Position numbers and translations under genes: made by a program. Positions 16,186-28,013 of a stretch of DNA of 37,970 nucleotides are shown in pieces; within the stretch, counting starts at the first letter, position 1; each line of letters opens with the position of its first letter. The DNA comes from an uncultured Novosphingobium sp. (GTDB lineage: Bacteria > Pseudomonadota > Alphaproteobacteria > Sphingomonadales > Sphingomonadaceae): NCBI GenBank assembly GCA_937996535.1, contig CALKVF010000106.1:1-37970 (forward strand). Direction: 5' to 3'. The notes below the pieces were generated by a model. That model ran no database searches, was not told the DNA's origin, and saw only the letters and a program-made list of their open reading frames with translations.

Positions 16186-17439
16186 TTAATCGCGCCAGGC
16201 GGCGCGCAGGCGCGGCCCGGCAAGATAGAGGCACACCGCCGAAGCGGTGAAGGCCAGCCCCGCCACCGCGATCATTGCGTGGCGCAGGGCCTCCGGCCCT
16301 GAGGTTGCGCAGAGGCGGTCGCTCAGCACGCCGATCAGGTAGGGCCCGAGGCCAAAGGCGATCAGGTTGACCACCAGCAGGAAGCAGGCCGAAGCGCCGG
16401 CCCGGTCGGCCGGGGCAACGATATGCTGGACCGCCGTGATGATCGGCCCGTTCCACACGAAGGCCAGCGCGAACGGCGCGATCAGCAGCAGGAACAGCGG
16501 CGTTACCCCGGTGCTGGCGAGCGCGAGGGCAAAGCCCGGCGCGCAGAGCAGAAAGGCCCAGGCCGGGAGCCGGGCATAGCCCGCCTTGTCGCGCTGGCCG
16601 GCCCGGTCGCCAAGCATGCCGCCGATGACCATGCCGGTGGCGCTGGCCAAAAGCAGCAGTGCGCCGACGAATTGCCCGGCTTGGATCAGGCTCAGGCCAT
16701 AGCTGCGCTGGAGCAGCGCCGGGGTCCAGAACAAGAGCCCGGTGCCGCCAATCCCGCCAGCCGCCGTGCCGAGCGAGATCAGCCAGAAGGCGGGCAGGCG
16801 GATCAGTTTGCTGAGGGCGGCAAGCGGCGACTGCGCTGGCGCGGCGGCCGGCAAGCTGCGGTCTCGGACCAGCAGGGCAAAGGGGATCGCGGCCAGCACG
16901 CCGGCAACGCCAAGGATCACGAAAGCGGCGCGCCAGTTGACCGCCGCGGCGATGCTCGCCCCGAAGATCGCGCCAGCCGCCGATCCGAACGGCACGCCCA
17001 GCGAATAGAGCGCCAAGGCGCGCGAACGCCGCTCGGGCGGGAAATAGTCGGCGATCAGGGCATAGGACGGCGCCACCCCGCCGGCCTCGCCAATCCCCAC
17101 GCCCAGCCGGCAGGCGAACAGCTGGACGAAATTGGTTGCCGCGCCGCACAGCGCGGTAAACCCGCTCCACACCACCAGCCCGGCGGCGATGACGCGGGTG
17201 CGGCCCTTGCGATCGGCCAGCAGGCCCAGCGGCACGCCCATCGTCGAATAGAGCAGGGCAAAGGCGATCCCGCCCAGTGCGCCGACCTGCGCGTCGCTGA
17301 TCCCAAGGTCGGCTTTGACCTGCTGGGCGACCACCGAGAAGATCTGCCGATCAAGGTAGTTGAAGGTATAGACCACCAGCAGCATGGCCAGCACCAAGGT
17401 GGGCGCCGGTTCGCGCCGTGCGGGTTTATTCGCCTGCAT
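16186..17439 (-). CDS. Major facilitator superfamily transporter (spinster-like)
   Basis: 417 residues with 12 predicted membrane helices. The N-terminal half shows the spinster-type features VVYTFNYLDRQIFSVV, the loop 2-3 motif GLLADRKGRTRVIAAGL, and GIGEAGGVAPSYALIADYFPPERRSRAL, common in sphingomonad carriers near catabolic genes. The second half repeats the motif at GGMLGDRAGQRDKAGYARLP. The substrate cannot be read from sequence. The ATG at 17439 is preceded by an AGAGGA element. The 3' end touches prfC. It is divergent from the phosphatase-family gene at 17524. Confidence 0.9.
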   Translation of the reverse strand: MQANKPARREPAPTLVLAMLLVVYTFNYLDRQIFSVVAQQVKADLGISDAQVGALGGIAFALLYSTMGVPLGLLADRKGRTRVIAAGLVVWSGFTALCGAATNFVQLFACRLGVGIGEAGGVAPSYALIADYFPPERRSRALALYSLGVPFGSAAGAIFGASIAAAVNWRAAFVILGVAGVLAAIPFALLVRDRSLPAAAPAQSPLAALSKLIRLPAFWLISLGTAAGGIGGTGLLFWTPALLQRSYGLSLIQAGQFVGALLLLASATGMVIGGMLGDRAGQRDKAGYARLPAWAFLLCAPGFALALASTGVTPLFLLLIAPFALAFVWNGPIITAVQHIVAPADRAGASACFLLVVNLIAFGLGPYLIGVLSDRLCATSGPEALRHAMIAVAGLAFTASAVCLYLAGPRLRAAWRD

Positions 17440-17523
17440 TTTTCCTCTACCCCTGACGGTCTAACTGCCGGTCATGCGGCGAAGTTCTATCGGAGCGCGC
17501 TGACCACGGCCAGCATTTTGTCA

Positions 17524-18228
17524 ATGGAACTGACATTCGCCAGCTACAACATCCATAAGGCCGTCGGGCTTGACCGGCGGCGCGACCCTGACCGTATCCT
17601 CACGATCCTGTACGAAATCGATGCGGACGTGATCGCGCTGCAAGAGGCCGATCGCCGGTTCGGGCGGCGCGAAAGCGTGCTGCCGCTCTCGGCAATAGAC
17701 GATCTGGGCCACTACCGCGCGGTGCCGCTCAACCACCGGCCGGATTCGATCGGGTGGCACGGCAATGCGCTGCTGGTGCGCCGCCATTTCACCATCGCCG
17801 ATGCGGGCGTGGTGCCGCTGCCGACGCTGGAGCCGCGCGGGGCGGTGCGCGCCGATCTGGTGATCGAGGGGCAGCCGGTGCGGGTGGTGGGGATGCACCT
17901 TGACCTGTCGGGGCTGCGCCGCCGCCAGCAATTGCGCACGATCCTTGGCCATGTCGAAACCCGCGATGCTCCGTGCCCCACGGTGCTGATGGGCGATTTC
18001 AACGAATGGTCGGCGCTGGGCGGCAGCCTGCGCGAATTTGCGGCCCCGTGGCGCGTGCTCGCCCCCGGGCGCAGCTTCCCCTCACGCCGCCCGGTGGCGA
18101 TGCTCGACCGGATCGTGGTCTCGGCGGAATGGACCCTGCGCGAAGCCGGGGTGCACCATTCGGCGCTGGCCGCGCGCGGTTCGGATCATCTGCCGGTGTT
18201 TGCGCGGCTGGATCTGCCTAAAATTTAG
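17524..18228 (+). CDS. Endonuclease/exonuclease/phosphatase-family protein
   Basis: 234 residues of the metal-dependent EEP (DNase I-like) fold. Catalytic and metal residues are in place: Asn9 in ASYNIHK, Glu41 in ALQEADRRFG, the His in GMHLDLSGLRRRQQL, MGDFNEW, and the final SDHLPVFARL. Family members cleave phosphodiesters in nucleic acids, sphingomyelin or inositol phosphates; with no signal peptide, this one is probably cytosolic and its substrate is unknown. The ATG at 17524 gives the canonical first strand, but no good binding site precedes it. Its stop lies 150 bases before glnK with no terminator visible. Confidence 0.9.
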   Translation: MELTFASYNIHKAVGLDRRRDPDRILTILYEIDADVIALQEADRRFGRRESVLPLSAIDDLGHYRAVPLNHRPDSIGWHGNALLVRRHFTIADAGVVPLPTLEPRGAVRADLVIEGQPVRVVGMHLDLSGLRRRQQLRTILGHVETRDAPCPTVLMGDFNEWSALGGSLREFAAPWRVLAPGRSFPSRRPVAMLDRIVVSAEWTLREAGVHHSALAARGSDHLPVFARLDLPKI

Positions 18229-18272
18229 GCAGGTGAGCAATTGCCGGGCGCGCGCGGGTTGATGCTGCGGGC

Positions 18273-18284
18273 GCGATTTTTCGC
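18273..18284. promoter_or_regulatory. Inverted repeat upstream of the glnK sigma-54 promoter
   Basis: GCGA-TTTT-TCGC lies about 60 bases before the predicted glnK transcription start, where an NtrC-type activator site would be expected. The bases do not match the textbook NtrC consensus well, so this is only a positional candidate. Confidence 0.2.
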
Positions 18285-18315
18285 AATTCCCTGAAAACAC
18301 GCCGAAATGGCGTTT

Positions 18316-18331
18316 TGGCACGTGCCTTGCT
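18316..18331 (+). promoter_or_regulatory. Sigma-54 promoter of glnK-amtB
   Basis: TGGCACG-TGCC-TTGCT matches the sigma-54 consensus TGGCAC-N5-TTGCW at every fixed position. The GG and GC doublets are 12 bases apart as required. The expected start is near 18342, about 38 bases before glnK. This is the usual control for PII/ammonium-transporter operons under nitrogen limitation through NtrC. Confidence 0.88.
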
Positions 18332-18379
18332 GATGAAGCTGGTGTCGGCATGGGGCCGGCAGGCAACCAGGGGATAGGC

Positions 18380-18718
18380 ATGAAGTTCATCATCGCCATC
18401 ATCAAGCCGTTCAAGCTCGACGAGGTGCGCGATGCTCTCGGCGCTCTCGGCGTCGCGGGAATGACCGTGTCTGAGGTCAAGGGCTTTGGGCGGCAAAAGG
18501 GACAGACCGAAATCTACCGCGGGGCGGAATATTCGACGAATATGCTGCCCAAGGTGAAGCTCGAAATCGCGTGCAGCGACGAGCTTGCGCCGCAAGTGGT
18601 CGAGACGATCCAGCAAGCCGCCAGCACCGAGGCCATCGGTGATGGCAAGGTCTTCGTGCTCGATCTGGCATCCGCAACCCGCATCCGCACCGGCGAAACC
18701 GGGGACACTGCGCTGTGA
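18380..18718 (+). CDS. glnK: Nitrogen regulatory protein P-II (GlnK type)
   Basis: Trimeric signal protein that binds ATP/ADP and 2-oxoglutarate and is uridylylated when nitrogen is scarce. 112 residues, the normal PII size. The T-loop holds the modified Tyr51 in YRGAEY, the B-loop is TEAIGDGKVFV, and the C-terminus has the usual IRTGETGDTAL. It lies 26 bases before amtB under a sigma-54 promoter, the standard GlnK arrangement, in which the protein plugs AmtB when nitrogen is plentiful. PII paralogues (GlnB, GlnK) are hard to separate by sequence; the linkage to amtB is what favours GlnK. The ATG at 18380 matches the family start (MKFIIAIIKPFKLDEVR). Confidence 0.96.
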   Translation: MKFIIAIIKPFKLDEVRDALGALGVAGMTVSEVKGFGRQKGQTEIYRGAEYSTNMLPKVKLEIACSDELAPQVVETIQQAASTEAIGDGKVFVLDLASATRIRTGETGDTAL

Positions 18719-18744
18719 GCGTAGCCGACAGGAGGGAAAACAAC

Positions 18745-20163
18745 ATGATCCGCAAGCTTATCGGCAGCGCGAGCGCGGCAGGGGCCTGGCTCCTGACCGG
18801 CGCTACCGCGTTTGCCCAGGCGGCGGGGCCGATCAAGGCCCCGACCGCCGAACAGATGGCCACCATGGTCAACAAGGGCGATACCGCCTGGATGCTCATC
18901 TCGGCCGCACTGGTGCTGATGATGAGCGTGCCCGCGCTGGCGCTGTTCTACGGCGGCCTGGTGCGCACCAAGAACATGCTCAGCGTGCTGATGCAGGTGT
19001 TCATGATCGTCTCGATCGCCGCCCTGGTCTGGGTCGGCTGGGGCTATTCGCTGGCCTTCACCAGCGGTTCGACCCCCTATATCGGCGGGCTGTCCAAGGC
19101 CTTCCTCGCCGGGGTTTCCGGTTCGACCTATGCCGCGACCTTCTCGAACAACGTCTATCTGCCCGAGTTCGTGTTCGTCGTCTTCCAGATGACCTTTGCC
19201 TGCATCACCCCGGCGCTGATCGTCGGCGCCTTTGCCGAACGCGTGAAGTTCTGGCCGCTGATGCTGTTCACGGTGCTGTGGCTGACGATCGTCTATTTCC
19301 CGATCGCGCACATGGTGTGGTACTGGGCTGGCCCGGACTTCCTGCCTGACGCGCCGACCGACTACGGCCTGCTCTGGGGCATGGGCGCGCTCGACTTTGC
19401 CGGCGGCACCGTGGTCCACATCAACGCCGGTATCGCTGGCCTGGTGGGCTGCCTGATGATCGGCAAGCGCGTGGGCTTTGGCCGCGAAGCCACCCCGCCG
19501 CACTCGCTGACCATGACCATGATCGGCGCCTCGCTGCTGTGGGTGGGCTGGTTCGGCTTCAACGCTGGCTCCAACCTCGAAGCCAATGGCGTGACCGCGG
19601 TGGCCTTCATCAACACCTACGTTGCCACGGCCGCTGCCGCGATCAGCTGGGCGCTGTGCGAACAGGTCCACCACGGCAAGCCTTCGATGCTGGGTGCGGC
19701 CACGGGCGCTGTTGCCGGGCTCGTCGCGATCACTCCGGCCTCGGGCTATGCCGCGCCGATGACCTCGATCGCGCTGGGTCTGCTGGTTTCGCCGCTCTGC
19801 TACTTCTTCGTGAGCTACGTGAAGAACAAGCTGAAGTACGACGATACGCTTGATGTGTTCGGCGTGCACTGCGTCGGCGGGATCTTCGGGGCGATCGCCA
19901 CCGGCGTGGTCGCTGACCCGGCGCTCGGCGGCCAGGGCTTCTTCGACTACACCCAGTTCCCCGCCGCGGTTGGCAGCTATGACATGGCCGCCCAGGTGAT
20001 CACCCAGATCAAGGCTGTGGTCCTGACGCTGGTCTGGTCGGGCGTGGGTTCGGCGGTGCTGTTCTACGTGATCGACAAGGTGTTTGGCCTGCGTCCGGCT
20101 GAAGAATCCGAACGCGAAGGGCTCGACCTCACCGAACACGGCGAGCGCGCCTACAACTACTGA
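18745..20163 (+). CDS. amtB: Ammonium transporter AmtB
   Basis: Inner-membrane trimeric ammonium channel. 472 residues with a cleavable-type signal sequence (residues 1 to about 25, ending AFAQA), then 11 membrane helices. The twin pore histidines are His225 in GTVVHINAG and His375 in DVFGVHCVGG. Also visible are the first-helix block ALFYGGLVRTKNMLS and the cytosolic tail PAEESEREGLDLTEHGERAYNY, which is usual for this family. The ATG at 18745 follows AGGAGGG (18730-18736); a GTG 30 bases earlier overlaps the glnK stop but lacks that support. It is co-transcribed with glnK, and a strong terminator follows at 20259. Confidence 0.97.
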   Translation: MIRKLIGSASAAGAWLLTGATAFAQAAGPIKAPTAEQMATMVNKGDTAWMLISAALVLMMSVPALALFYGGLVRTKNMLSVLMQVFMIVSIAALVWVGWGYSLAFTSGSTPYIGGLSKAFLAGVSGSTYAATFSNNVYLPEFVFVVFQMTFACITPALIVGAFAERVKFWPLMLFTVLWLTIVYFPIAHMVWYWAGPDFLPDAPTDYGLLWGMGALDFAGGTVVHINAGIAGLVGCLMIGKRVGFGREATPPHSLTMTMIGASLLWVGWFGFNAGSNLEANGVTAVAFINTYVATAAAAISWALCEQVHHGKPSMLGAATGAVAGLVAITPASGYAAPMTSIALGLLVSPLCYFFVSYVKNKLKYDDTLDVFGVHCVGGIFGAIATGVVADPALGGQGFFDYTQFPAAVGSYDMAAQVITQIKAVVLTLVWSGVGSAVLFYVIDKVFGLRPAEESEREGLDLTEHGERAYNY

Positions 20164-20258
20164 CGCACCTTCCCAGTTTGGCGGGGCCGGGGACCACCTC
20201 CTCTCCTCCCTTTCCCGGTCTCGCCAACCCACGTTCCTCCTGCGAACGTCAACTAGAA

Positions 20259-20293
20259 AGGGCCGGAGCTGCAAAGCTCCGGCCCTCTTTTGT
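20259..20293 (+). terminator. Intrinsic terminator of glnK-amtB
   Basis: A perfect 12-bp stem, AGGGCCGGAGCT (20259-20270) with AGCTCCGGCCCT (20275-20286), closes a GCAA tetraloop and is followed by CTTTTGT. It lies 95 bases after the amtB stop and just before the convergent guaA stop. It may also work weakly on the minus strand. Confidence 0.9.
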
Positions 20294-20313
20294 CTGGGGT
20301 CAGGTAAGGGGGG

Positions 20314-21871
<1,558 letters not shown>

Positions 21872-21873
<2 letters not shown>

Positions 21874-21900
21874 GGCCCGCCGATAAAGCTGGCGGGCCAT
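21872..21900 (-). promoter_or_regulatory. Perfect hairpin covering the guaA start codon
   Basis: ATGGCCCGCC (minus strand, 21900-21891) pairs perfectly with GGCGGGCCAT (21881-21872) around a nine-base loop AGCTTTATC. The 3' arm contains the GGCGGG stretch that would have to act as ribosome binding site, and the first two bases of the guaA ATG. No T-run follows, so it is not a normal terminator. It probably limits initiation at this start. Confidence 0.5.
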
Positions 21901-21917
21901 GCTGGCAAGTTTGGCGC

Positions 21918-23474
21918 CTATTTCGCCGTTGAAATGTGCGCCTGGGCAATCTCGCGCAGGTCGGTCTTGAGCAGCTTGCCGATGTGGCTGCGCGGCATTT
22001 CGGCAATCGCGTGCAGCGCCGAGACGCGCTGGGTCTTGCCCAGGCGGCTGTTGGCGATGGTGCGGATGTCCTCAAGGCTGTCCTCGCCGGTGCCGGGTTT
22101 CAGCACCACGAAACCGACCGGGGTTTCGCCCCATTGATCGGACGGAACGCCAACCACCGCGGCTTCGGCCACGCGCTCGTCCTTGGCGAGTTCGGCTTCG
22201 AGGTCGATCGGGAAGATGTTGAACCCGCCCGAGATGATCACGTCCTTGGTTCGCCCGACCAGTTCGACGAAGCCATCGGCATCGACCCGCCCGACATCGC
22301 CCATGCGCTGCCAGGTGGTGCCGTCCTCGGGATTGATCCAGTAGCCCTCGCGGGTCTTTTCGGGCTGGTTCTTGTAGCCGAGCATCATGGTCGAGCTTTT
22401 GCCGACCAGTTCGCCCGGGGTGCCGGGGGGAACTTCGTTGCCGTCCTCATCCAGCACCTTGAGGAAGTGGCCCGGTGCCGGGCGGCCGACGGTGTGCAGC
22501 TTGTCGGGATGTTCGTGGACCGGGAAGATGCAGGCCACCCCGCCTTCGGTCATGCCGTAGATCTCGATCAGCCCGCCGGGCATCCGCTGCAGCACTTCAC
22601 CCTTGAGATCGGCCGGGAAGGGCGCGGAGGTGCAGTACTTCATCCGCATCGACGAGAGATCATACTTGTCGAAATCGGGGAACTGCATCAGTCGGCGATA
22701 TTGCACCGGGACCAGCATGGTGTGGGTGACGCGTTCGGCCTCGGCGCGCTTCAGCCAGCCTTCGGTGTCGAACTTGCCCATCATCGAGGCACAGCCGCCC
22801 GAATACATCGTCGGCAGGAACACGGCCATCGTGGTGTTCGAATAGAGCGGGGTCGAAGTCAGCGTGCGGCTGTCGACGCCGTAATTCATCGCCGCGCGGA
22901 AAGTCATTTGCCGCCAGCGCATCCCGTGGCTGTGGACGATGCCCTTGGGAATGCCCGTGGTGCCCGACGAATAGATGATGTTGAAGGGATCCTTCTCGGC
23001 CGGCTCGAAGGGCGCGGCCATGGTGCCCGCGGGGGCCATGAAGGCGTCCAGGTCCTCGTCCAGCACGATCTGGCGTTCGACCGGGAGCTTGAAATCGCCC
23101 AGTTCGGTAAGCTTGGCCCGGTCGATGAACAGGTGGATCGCGCCCGAATCCGCCGCCATGCCCCGGAGCTGGTCGGGGCTGGCGCTGGTGGTCAGCGGCG
23201 CGGCGCAGCCGCCGGCGCGGATCGCGGCGAGGAAGACCAGCGCATAGTTGACGCTGGTGGTGCCCAGAATGGCGACCGACTGCCCGCGCTGGAGCCCATC
23301 GGCCTGCAGCCGCGCGGCGATCCGTTCGACCAGCGCGGCGGTTTCGCGCCACGAGAGGTTGGTGGTGCCGTCAAACAGGGCCGGGGCATCGCCGCGGTAT
23401 TCGCCCCAGGCGGCTATCAGGCCGGGGAAGGAGCCGAATTCGGCATCGAGCTGCGTGCTGGGATCGCTGGTCAT
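21918..23474 (-). CDS. Acyl-CoA synthetase (class I adenylate-forming ligase)
   Basis: Activates a carboxylic acid with ATP to an acyl-adenylate and transfers it to CoA. 518 residues with all family signatures: the P-loop-like YSSGTTGIPKG (168-178), YGMTEGG, the hinge region GDVGRVDADGFVELVGRTKDVI followed by ISGGFNIFPIDLE, and the C-terminal catalytic Lys500 in SHIGKLLKTDL. The family covers fatty, aromatic and alicyclic acids; the sequence alone does not tell which, and medium- or long-chain fatty acids are a guess. The ATG at 23474 is preceded by AGAGAGG; an upstream in-frame extension of about 52 codons covers the promoter region and is not conserved-looking. The region in front is rich in inverted repeats. 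Confidence 0.93.
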   Translation of the reverse strand: MTSDPSTQLDAEFGSFPGLIAAWGEYRGDAPALFDGTTNLSWRETAALVERIAARLQADGLQRGQSVAILGTTSVNYALVFLAAIRAGGCAAPLTTSASPDQLRGMAADSGAIHLFIDRAKLTELGDFKLPVERQIVLDEDLDAFMAPAGTMAAPFEPAEKDPFNIIYSSGTTGIPKGIVHSHGMRWRQMTFRAAMNYGVDSRTLTSTPLYSNTTMAVFLPTMYSGGCASMMGKFDTEGWLKRAEAERVTHTMLVPVQYRRLMQFPDFDKYDLSSMRMKYCTSAPFPADLKGEVLQRMPGGLIEIYGMTEGGVACIFPVHEHPDKLHTVGRPAPGHFLKVLDEDGNEVPPGTPGELVGKSSTMMLGYKNQPEKTREGYWINPEDGTTWQRMGDVGRVDADGFVELVGRTKDVIISGGFNIFPIDLEAELAKDERVAEAAVVGVPSDQWGETPVGFVVLKPGTGEDSLEDIRTIANSRLGKTQRVSALHAIAEMPRSHIGKLLKTDLREIAQAHISTAK

Positions 23475-23500
23475 GAACCTCTCTCGGAATCGTTGTTTTG

Positions 23501-23514
23501 CCGCATTGTTGCGG
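23501..23514. promoter_or_regulatory. Inverted repeat in the acyl-CoA ligase leader
   Basis: CCGCA-TTGT-TGCGG is a perfect 5-bp inverted repeat with a four-base centre, 27 bases before the ligase ATG. It could be a small hairpin in the leader or a protein site. No known motif matches. Confidence 0.3.
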
Positions 23515-23586
23515 AACGGCGCCAAGTCTGTCCAGTCTGTCTGTCCGTGCGCGGCGCGCATCTGCTTGCCGTAAGGTAAAGGAGAA

Positions 23587-23605
23587 TGTTGCAAAAAACG
23601 CAACA
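23587..23605. promoter_or_regulatory. Operator-like inverted repeat, copy 1 of a shared motif
   Basis: TGTTGC-AAAAAAC-GCAACA has perfect 6-bp arms and an A-rich 7-base centre. Its core 15 bases (23589-23603) match 13 of 15 bases of an inverted repeat at 29171-29185 in front of the TetR-thioesterase pair. A second, different repeat (AGGTG-TGAC-CACCT, 23605-23618) follows directly. It lies between the divergent ligase and small-peptide genes. Confidence 0.5.
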
Positions 23606-23697
23606 GGTGTGACCACCTTTGCACTCGCAATCTCTACTAGAATGGTTATGTTGCAACTGCGAACTGAGTTCGCCAATGCAAACAGGAAGGAATACCC

Positions 23698-23781
23698 ATG
23701 CGCAGCATCGTTACCATCGTGCTGCCGATCATCGCCGCCGCTGGGATCAGCGGTCTGATGTTCACCGCGACGCTCGCCTGA
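23698..23781 (+). CDS. 27-residue hydrophobic peptide (putative small membrane protein)
   Basis: A very short gene of 28 codons including stop. The ATG at 23698 has a strong binding site, AGGAAGG (23684-23690), seven bases upstream. The product starts MRSIVTIVLP and continues with IIAAAGISGLMF: one positive charge near the N-terminus, then a single hydrophobic helix of about 20 residues, ending in Ala. It would sit in the inner membrane with the N-terminus inside. A bidirectional terminator follows 48 bases later, so it forms a complete small transcription unit. I do not recognise the sequence. It may be a single-helix modulator of a membrane enzyme or a toxin-like peptide; nothing shows which. 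Confidence 0.6.
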   Translation: MRSIVTIVLPIIAAAGISGLMFTATLA

Positions 23782-23829
23782 GCCTCGCGGCTGGGGCCGC
23801 AGGCCCCCGGCAGCAACCTCCCCCCAAAC

Positions 23830-23867
23830 AAAACGGCCGCCGAGCCCTCGGGCTTGACGGCCGTTTT
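23830..23867. terminator. Bidirectional terminator between the small peptide gene and the M20 peptidase gene
   Basis: AAAACGGCCG (23830-23839) pairs perfectly with CGGCCGTTTT (23858-23867), and an inner GAGCCC/GGGCTT pairing fills most of the loop. Each strand ends in a run of four T, so it can stop transcription from both sides. The M20 gene stop is 55 bases further on. Confidence 0.85.
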
Positions 23868-23922
23868 GTCGTCTGCGGGGCAGCGGCCCGGCTAATCAGC
23901 CAGCGCGCGCCGTCCCTTGCGC

Positions 23923-25335
23923 TTACTTGCTCGACAGCGCCTTCACGAGATCGAAGAGGTAATCGCGCCCGGCATAGAGCGACTTCACCTCGACGCGTTC
24001 GTTGAGACCGTGCGCGCCGTTGCCATCGGGATCGCCCCAGATGCCGGGCACGCCGTAGGTCGGAATGCCTACCGCGCCGAGATAGACCGCGTCGGTCGCC
24101 CCGGTCGACATCGTCGGCAGGACCGGCACGCCCGGGAAGTGCTTGGAGGCCAGCTGTTCCATCGGCCCGATCACCTTGGGATCCATCGGCGGGGCCTTGG
24201 CGATCGGCTTGGTCTTGACGGTCTGGTCGAAATGCACCGCCGGATTGCCAACGGCCTGCTCAAGCATCGCCTGCGTTTCGTTCGAGGTGCGGCCCGGGAA
24301 CATCCGGCAATTGACGTTGGCGCTGACCGACTGGGGCAGCGCGTTGAGCGCGTGGCCACCCTTGACCATGGTCGGCACGCAGGTGGTGCGCAGCATCGAA
24401 TGGAACCCCTTGTCCTTGTTCAGAATGGCCTCGGCGGCGGCATCCTGCGGGTTCGCGGCGATCGCGACCATCGCCTTGCCCATGGCATCGGGGCGCATCG
24501 CCCCGGCCTTGGCGAAGAACGCGCGGGTGGTGTCGTTGAGTTCGAGCGGGAACTCGAAGCGGCCCACCTTGCCCAGCGCATCGCTCATCGCGGTGATCGC
24601 ATTGTCGGGCACCGGCTGCGACGAGTGGCCGCCCGGGTTGGTCGTGGTCAGGGTGAAGTCCTGATAGGCCTTTTCGCCGACCTGGATGGTCTGGACCATC
24701 AGGTGGCCCTTGCCATCGGTGCGCCCGCCGCCGCCTTCGTTCAGCGCAAAGGCCGCGTCGATCAGGTCACGCTTGTTCTGGGCCAGGTATTCCGCGCCGT
24801 TGAACGCGCCCGAGCTTTCCTCGCCGCAGGTCAGCGCCAGCTTGACCGTGCGCTTGGGCTTGTAGCCTTCCTTGGCAAAGCGGATCAGCGTGTCGGTCCA
24901 GACCGCGGCCTGGGCCTTGTCGTCCGCGGTGCCGCGGGCGTAGAAATAGCCGTTTTCCTCGATCAGGGTGAAGGGATCGCGGGTCCAGTCGGCGCGGTTG
25001 GCTTCGACCACGTCGATATGGGCGAGCAGCAGCATCGGCTTCAGTTTCTTGTTGGTGCCGGGATAGACCGCAACCAGCCCGCCTTCGGCCGGATGGCCTT
25101 CACTGCTGAAATAGGTGATCTGCGAGTCTGCGAGTCCCGCCGCTTTCAGCCGTGCGCCCATGCGCTGCGCGGCAAGCGTGCAGCTGCCGGCCGACAGGGT
25201 CGTATTGGTTTCGACCAGTTCCTTGTAAAGACCGCGAAATTCGGCCTGGTCGGCGCGCAGTTCGGCGCCCTGCGCAGCAGCGCCCGAGGCAAGGACGGAG
25301 CTGCCCAACAGGGCGGCGGCAAACAGCTTGATCAT
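23923..25335 (-). CDS. Secreted M20-family metallopeptidase
   Basis: Two-zinc exopeptidase or amidohydrolase of the M20 family, exported to the periplasm. 470 residues: a signal peptide (1 to about 21, ending GAAAQG), then the catalytic domain with His106 and Asp108 in AHIDVV, the bridging Asp138 in RGTADDKA, and Glu172/Glu173 in CGEESSG. The inserted dimerisation domain begins near NPGGHSSQPVPDNAI. The last ligand His lies in the C-terminal WGDPDGNGAHGLNERV. The substrate is unknown; dipeptides or acylated amino acids are typical. The ATG at 25335 is preceded by GGGGAG. It is divergent from gyrB and shares a 140-base gap with it. Confidence 0.93.
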   Translation of the reverse strand: MIKLFAAALLGSSVLASGAAAQGAELRADQAEFRGLYKELVETNTTLSAGSCTLAAQRMGARLKAAGLADSQITYFSSEGHPAEGGLVAVYPGTNKKLKPMLLLAHIDVVEANRADWTRDPFTLIEENGYFYARGTADDKAQAAVWTDTLIRFAKEGYKPKRTVKLALTCGEESSGAFNGAEYLAQNKRDLIDAAFALNEGGGGRTDGKGHLMVQTIQVGEKAYQDFTLTTTNPGGHSSQPVPDNAITAMSDALGKVGRFEFPLELNDTTRAFFAKAGAMRPDAMGKAMVAIAANPQDAAAEAILNKDKGFHSMLRTTCVPTMVKGGHALNALPQSVSANVNCRMFPGRTSNETQAMLEQAVGNPAVHFDQTVKTKPIAKAPPMDPKVIGPMEQLASKHFPGVPVLPTMSTGATDAVYLGAVGIPTYGVPGIWGDPDGNGAHGLNERVEVKSLYAGRDYLFDLVKALSSK

Positions 25336-25440
25336 CGGTTGAACTCCCCTGGGATGTGGCGGGAATAAAGCAGGTCCGCGCGGCCAAGTGAAGTCTGGCG
25401 CAACCTTGGGGAAAAATAGCTCCGCAAAGGGCGCTTGCGC

Positions 25441-25475
25441 TTGGGTTTGCGGGGGGGATTGCCTATAGCCTCGGC
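25441..25475 (+). promoter_or_regulatory. Putative gyrB promoter, possibly giving a leaderless mRNA
   Basis: TTGGGT (25441-25446) and TATAGC (25464-25469) are 17 bases apart. The gyrB ATG at 25476 is only six bases after the -10 box, so the transcript would start at or next to the A of ATG. No ribosome binding site lies at the right distance; the G-run at 25451-25457 is too far away. Confidence 0.4.
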
Positions 25476-28010
<2,535 letters not shown>

Positions 28011-28013
28011 TAG

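Noticed and set aside
21936..23579. A 547-codon open frame on the plus strand, opposite the acyl-CoA ligase gene
   Set aside because: Antisense shadow of a gene with complete catalytic motifs; no ribosome binding site or protein-like pattern.
23615..23651. A housekeeping promoter for the small peptide gene from TTGCAC and TAGAAT
   Set aside because: The two boxes are only 13 bases apart and no other pair with 16-18 spacing is convincing, so I did not list a promoter.
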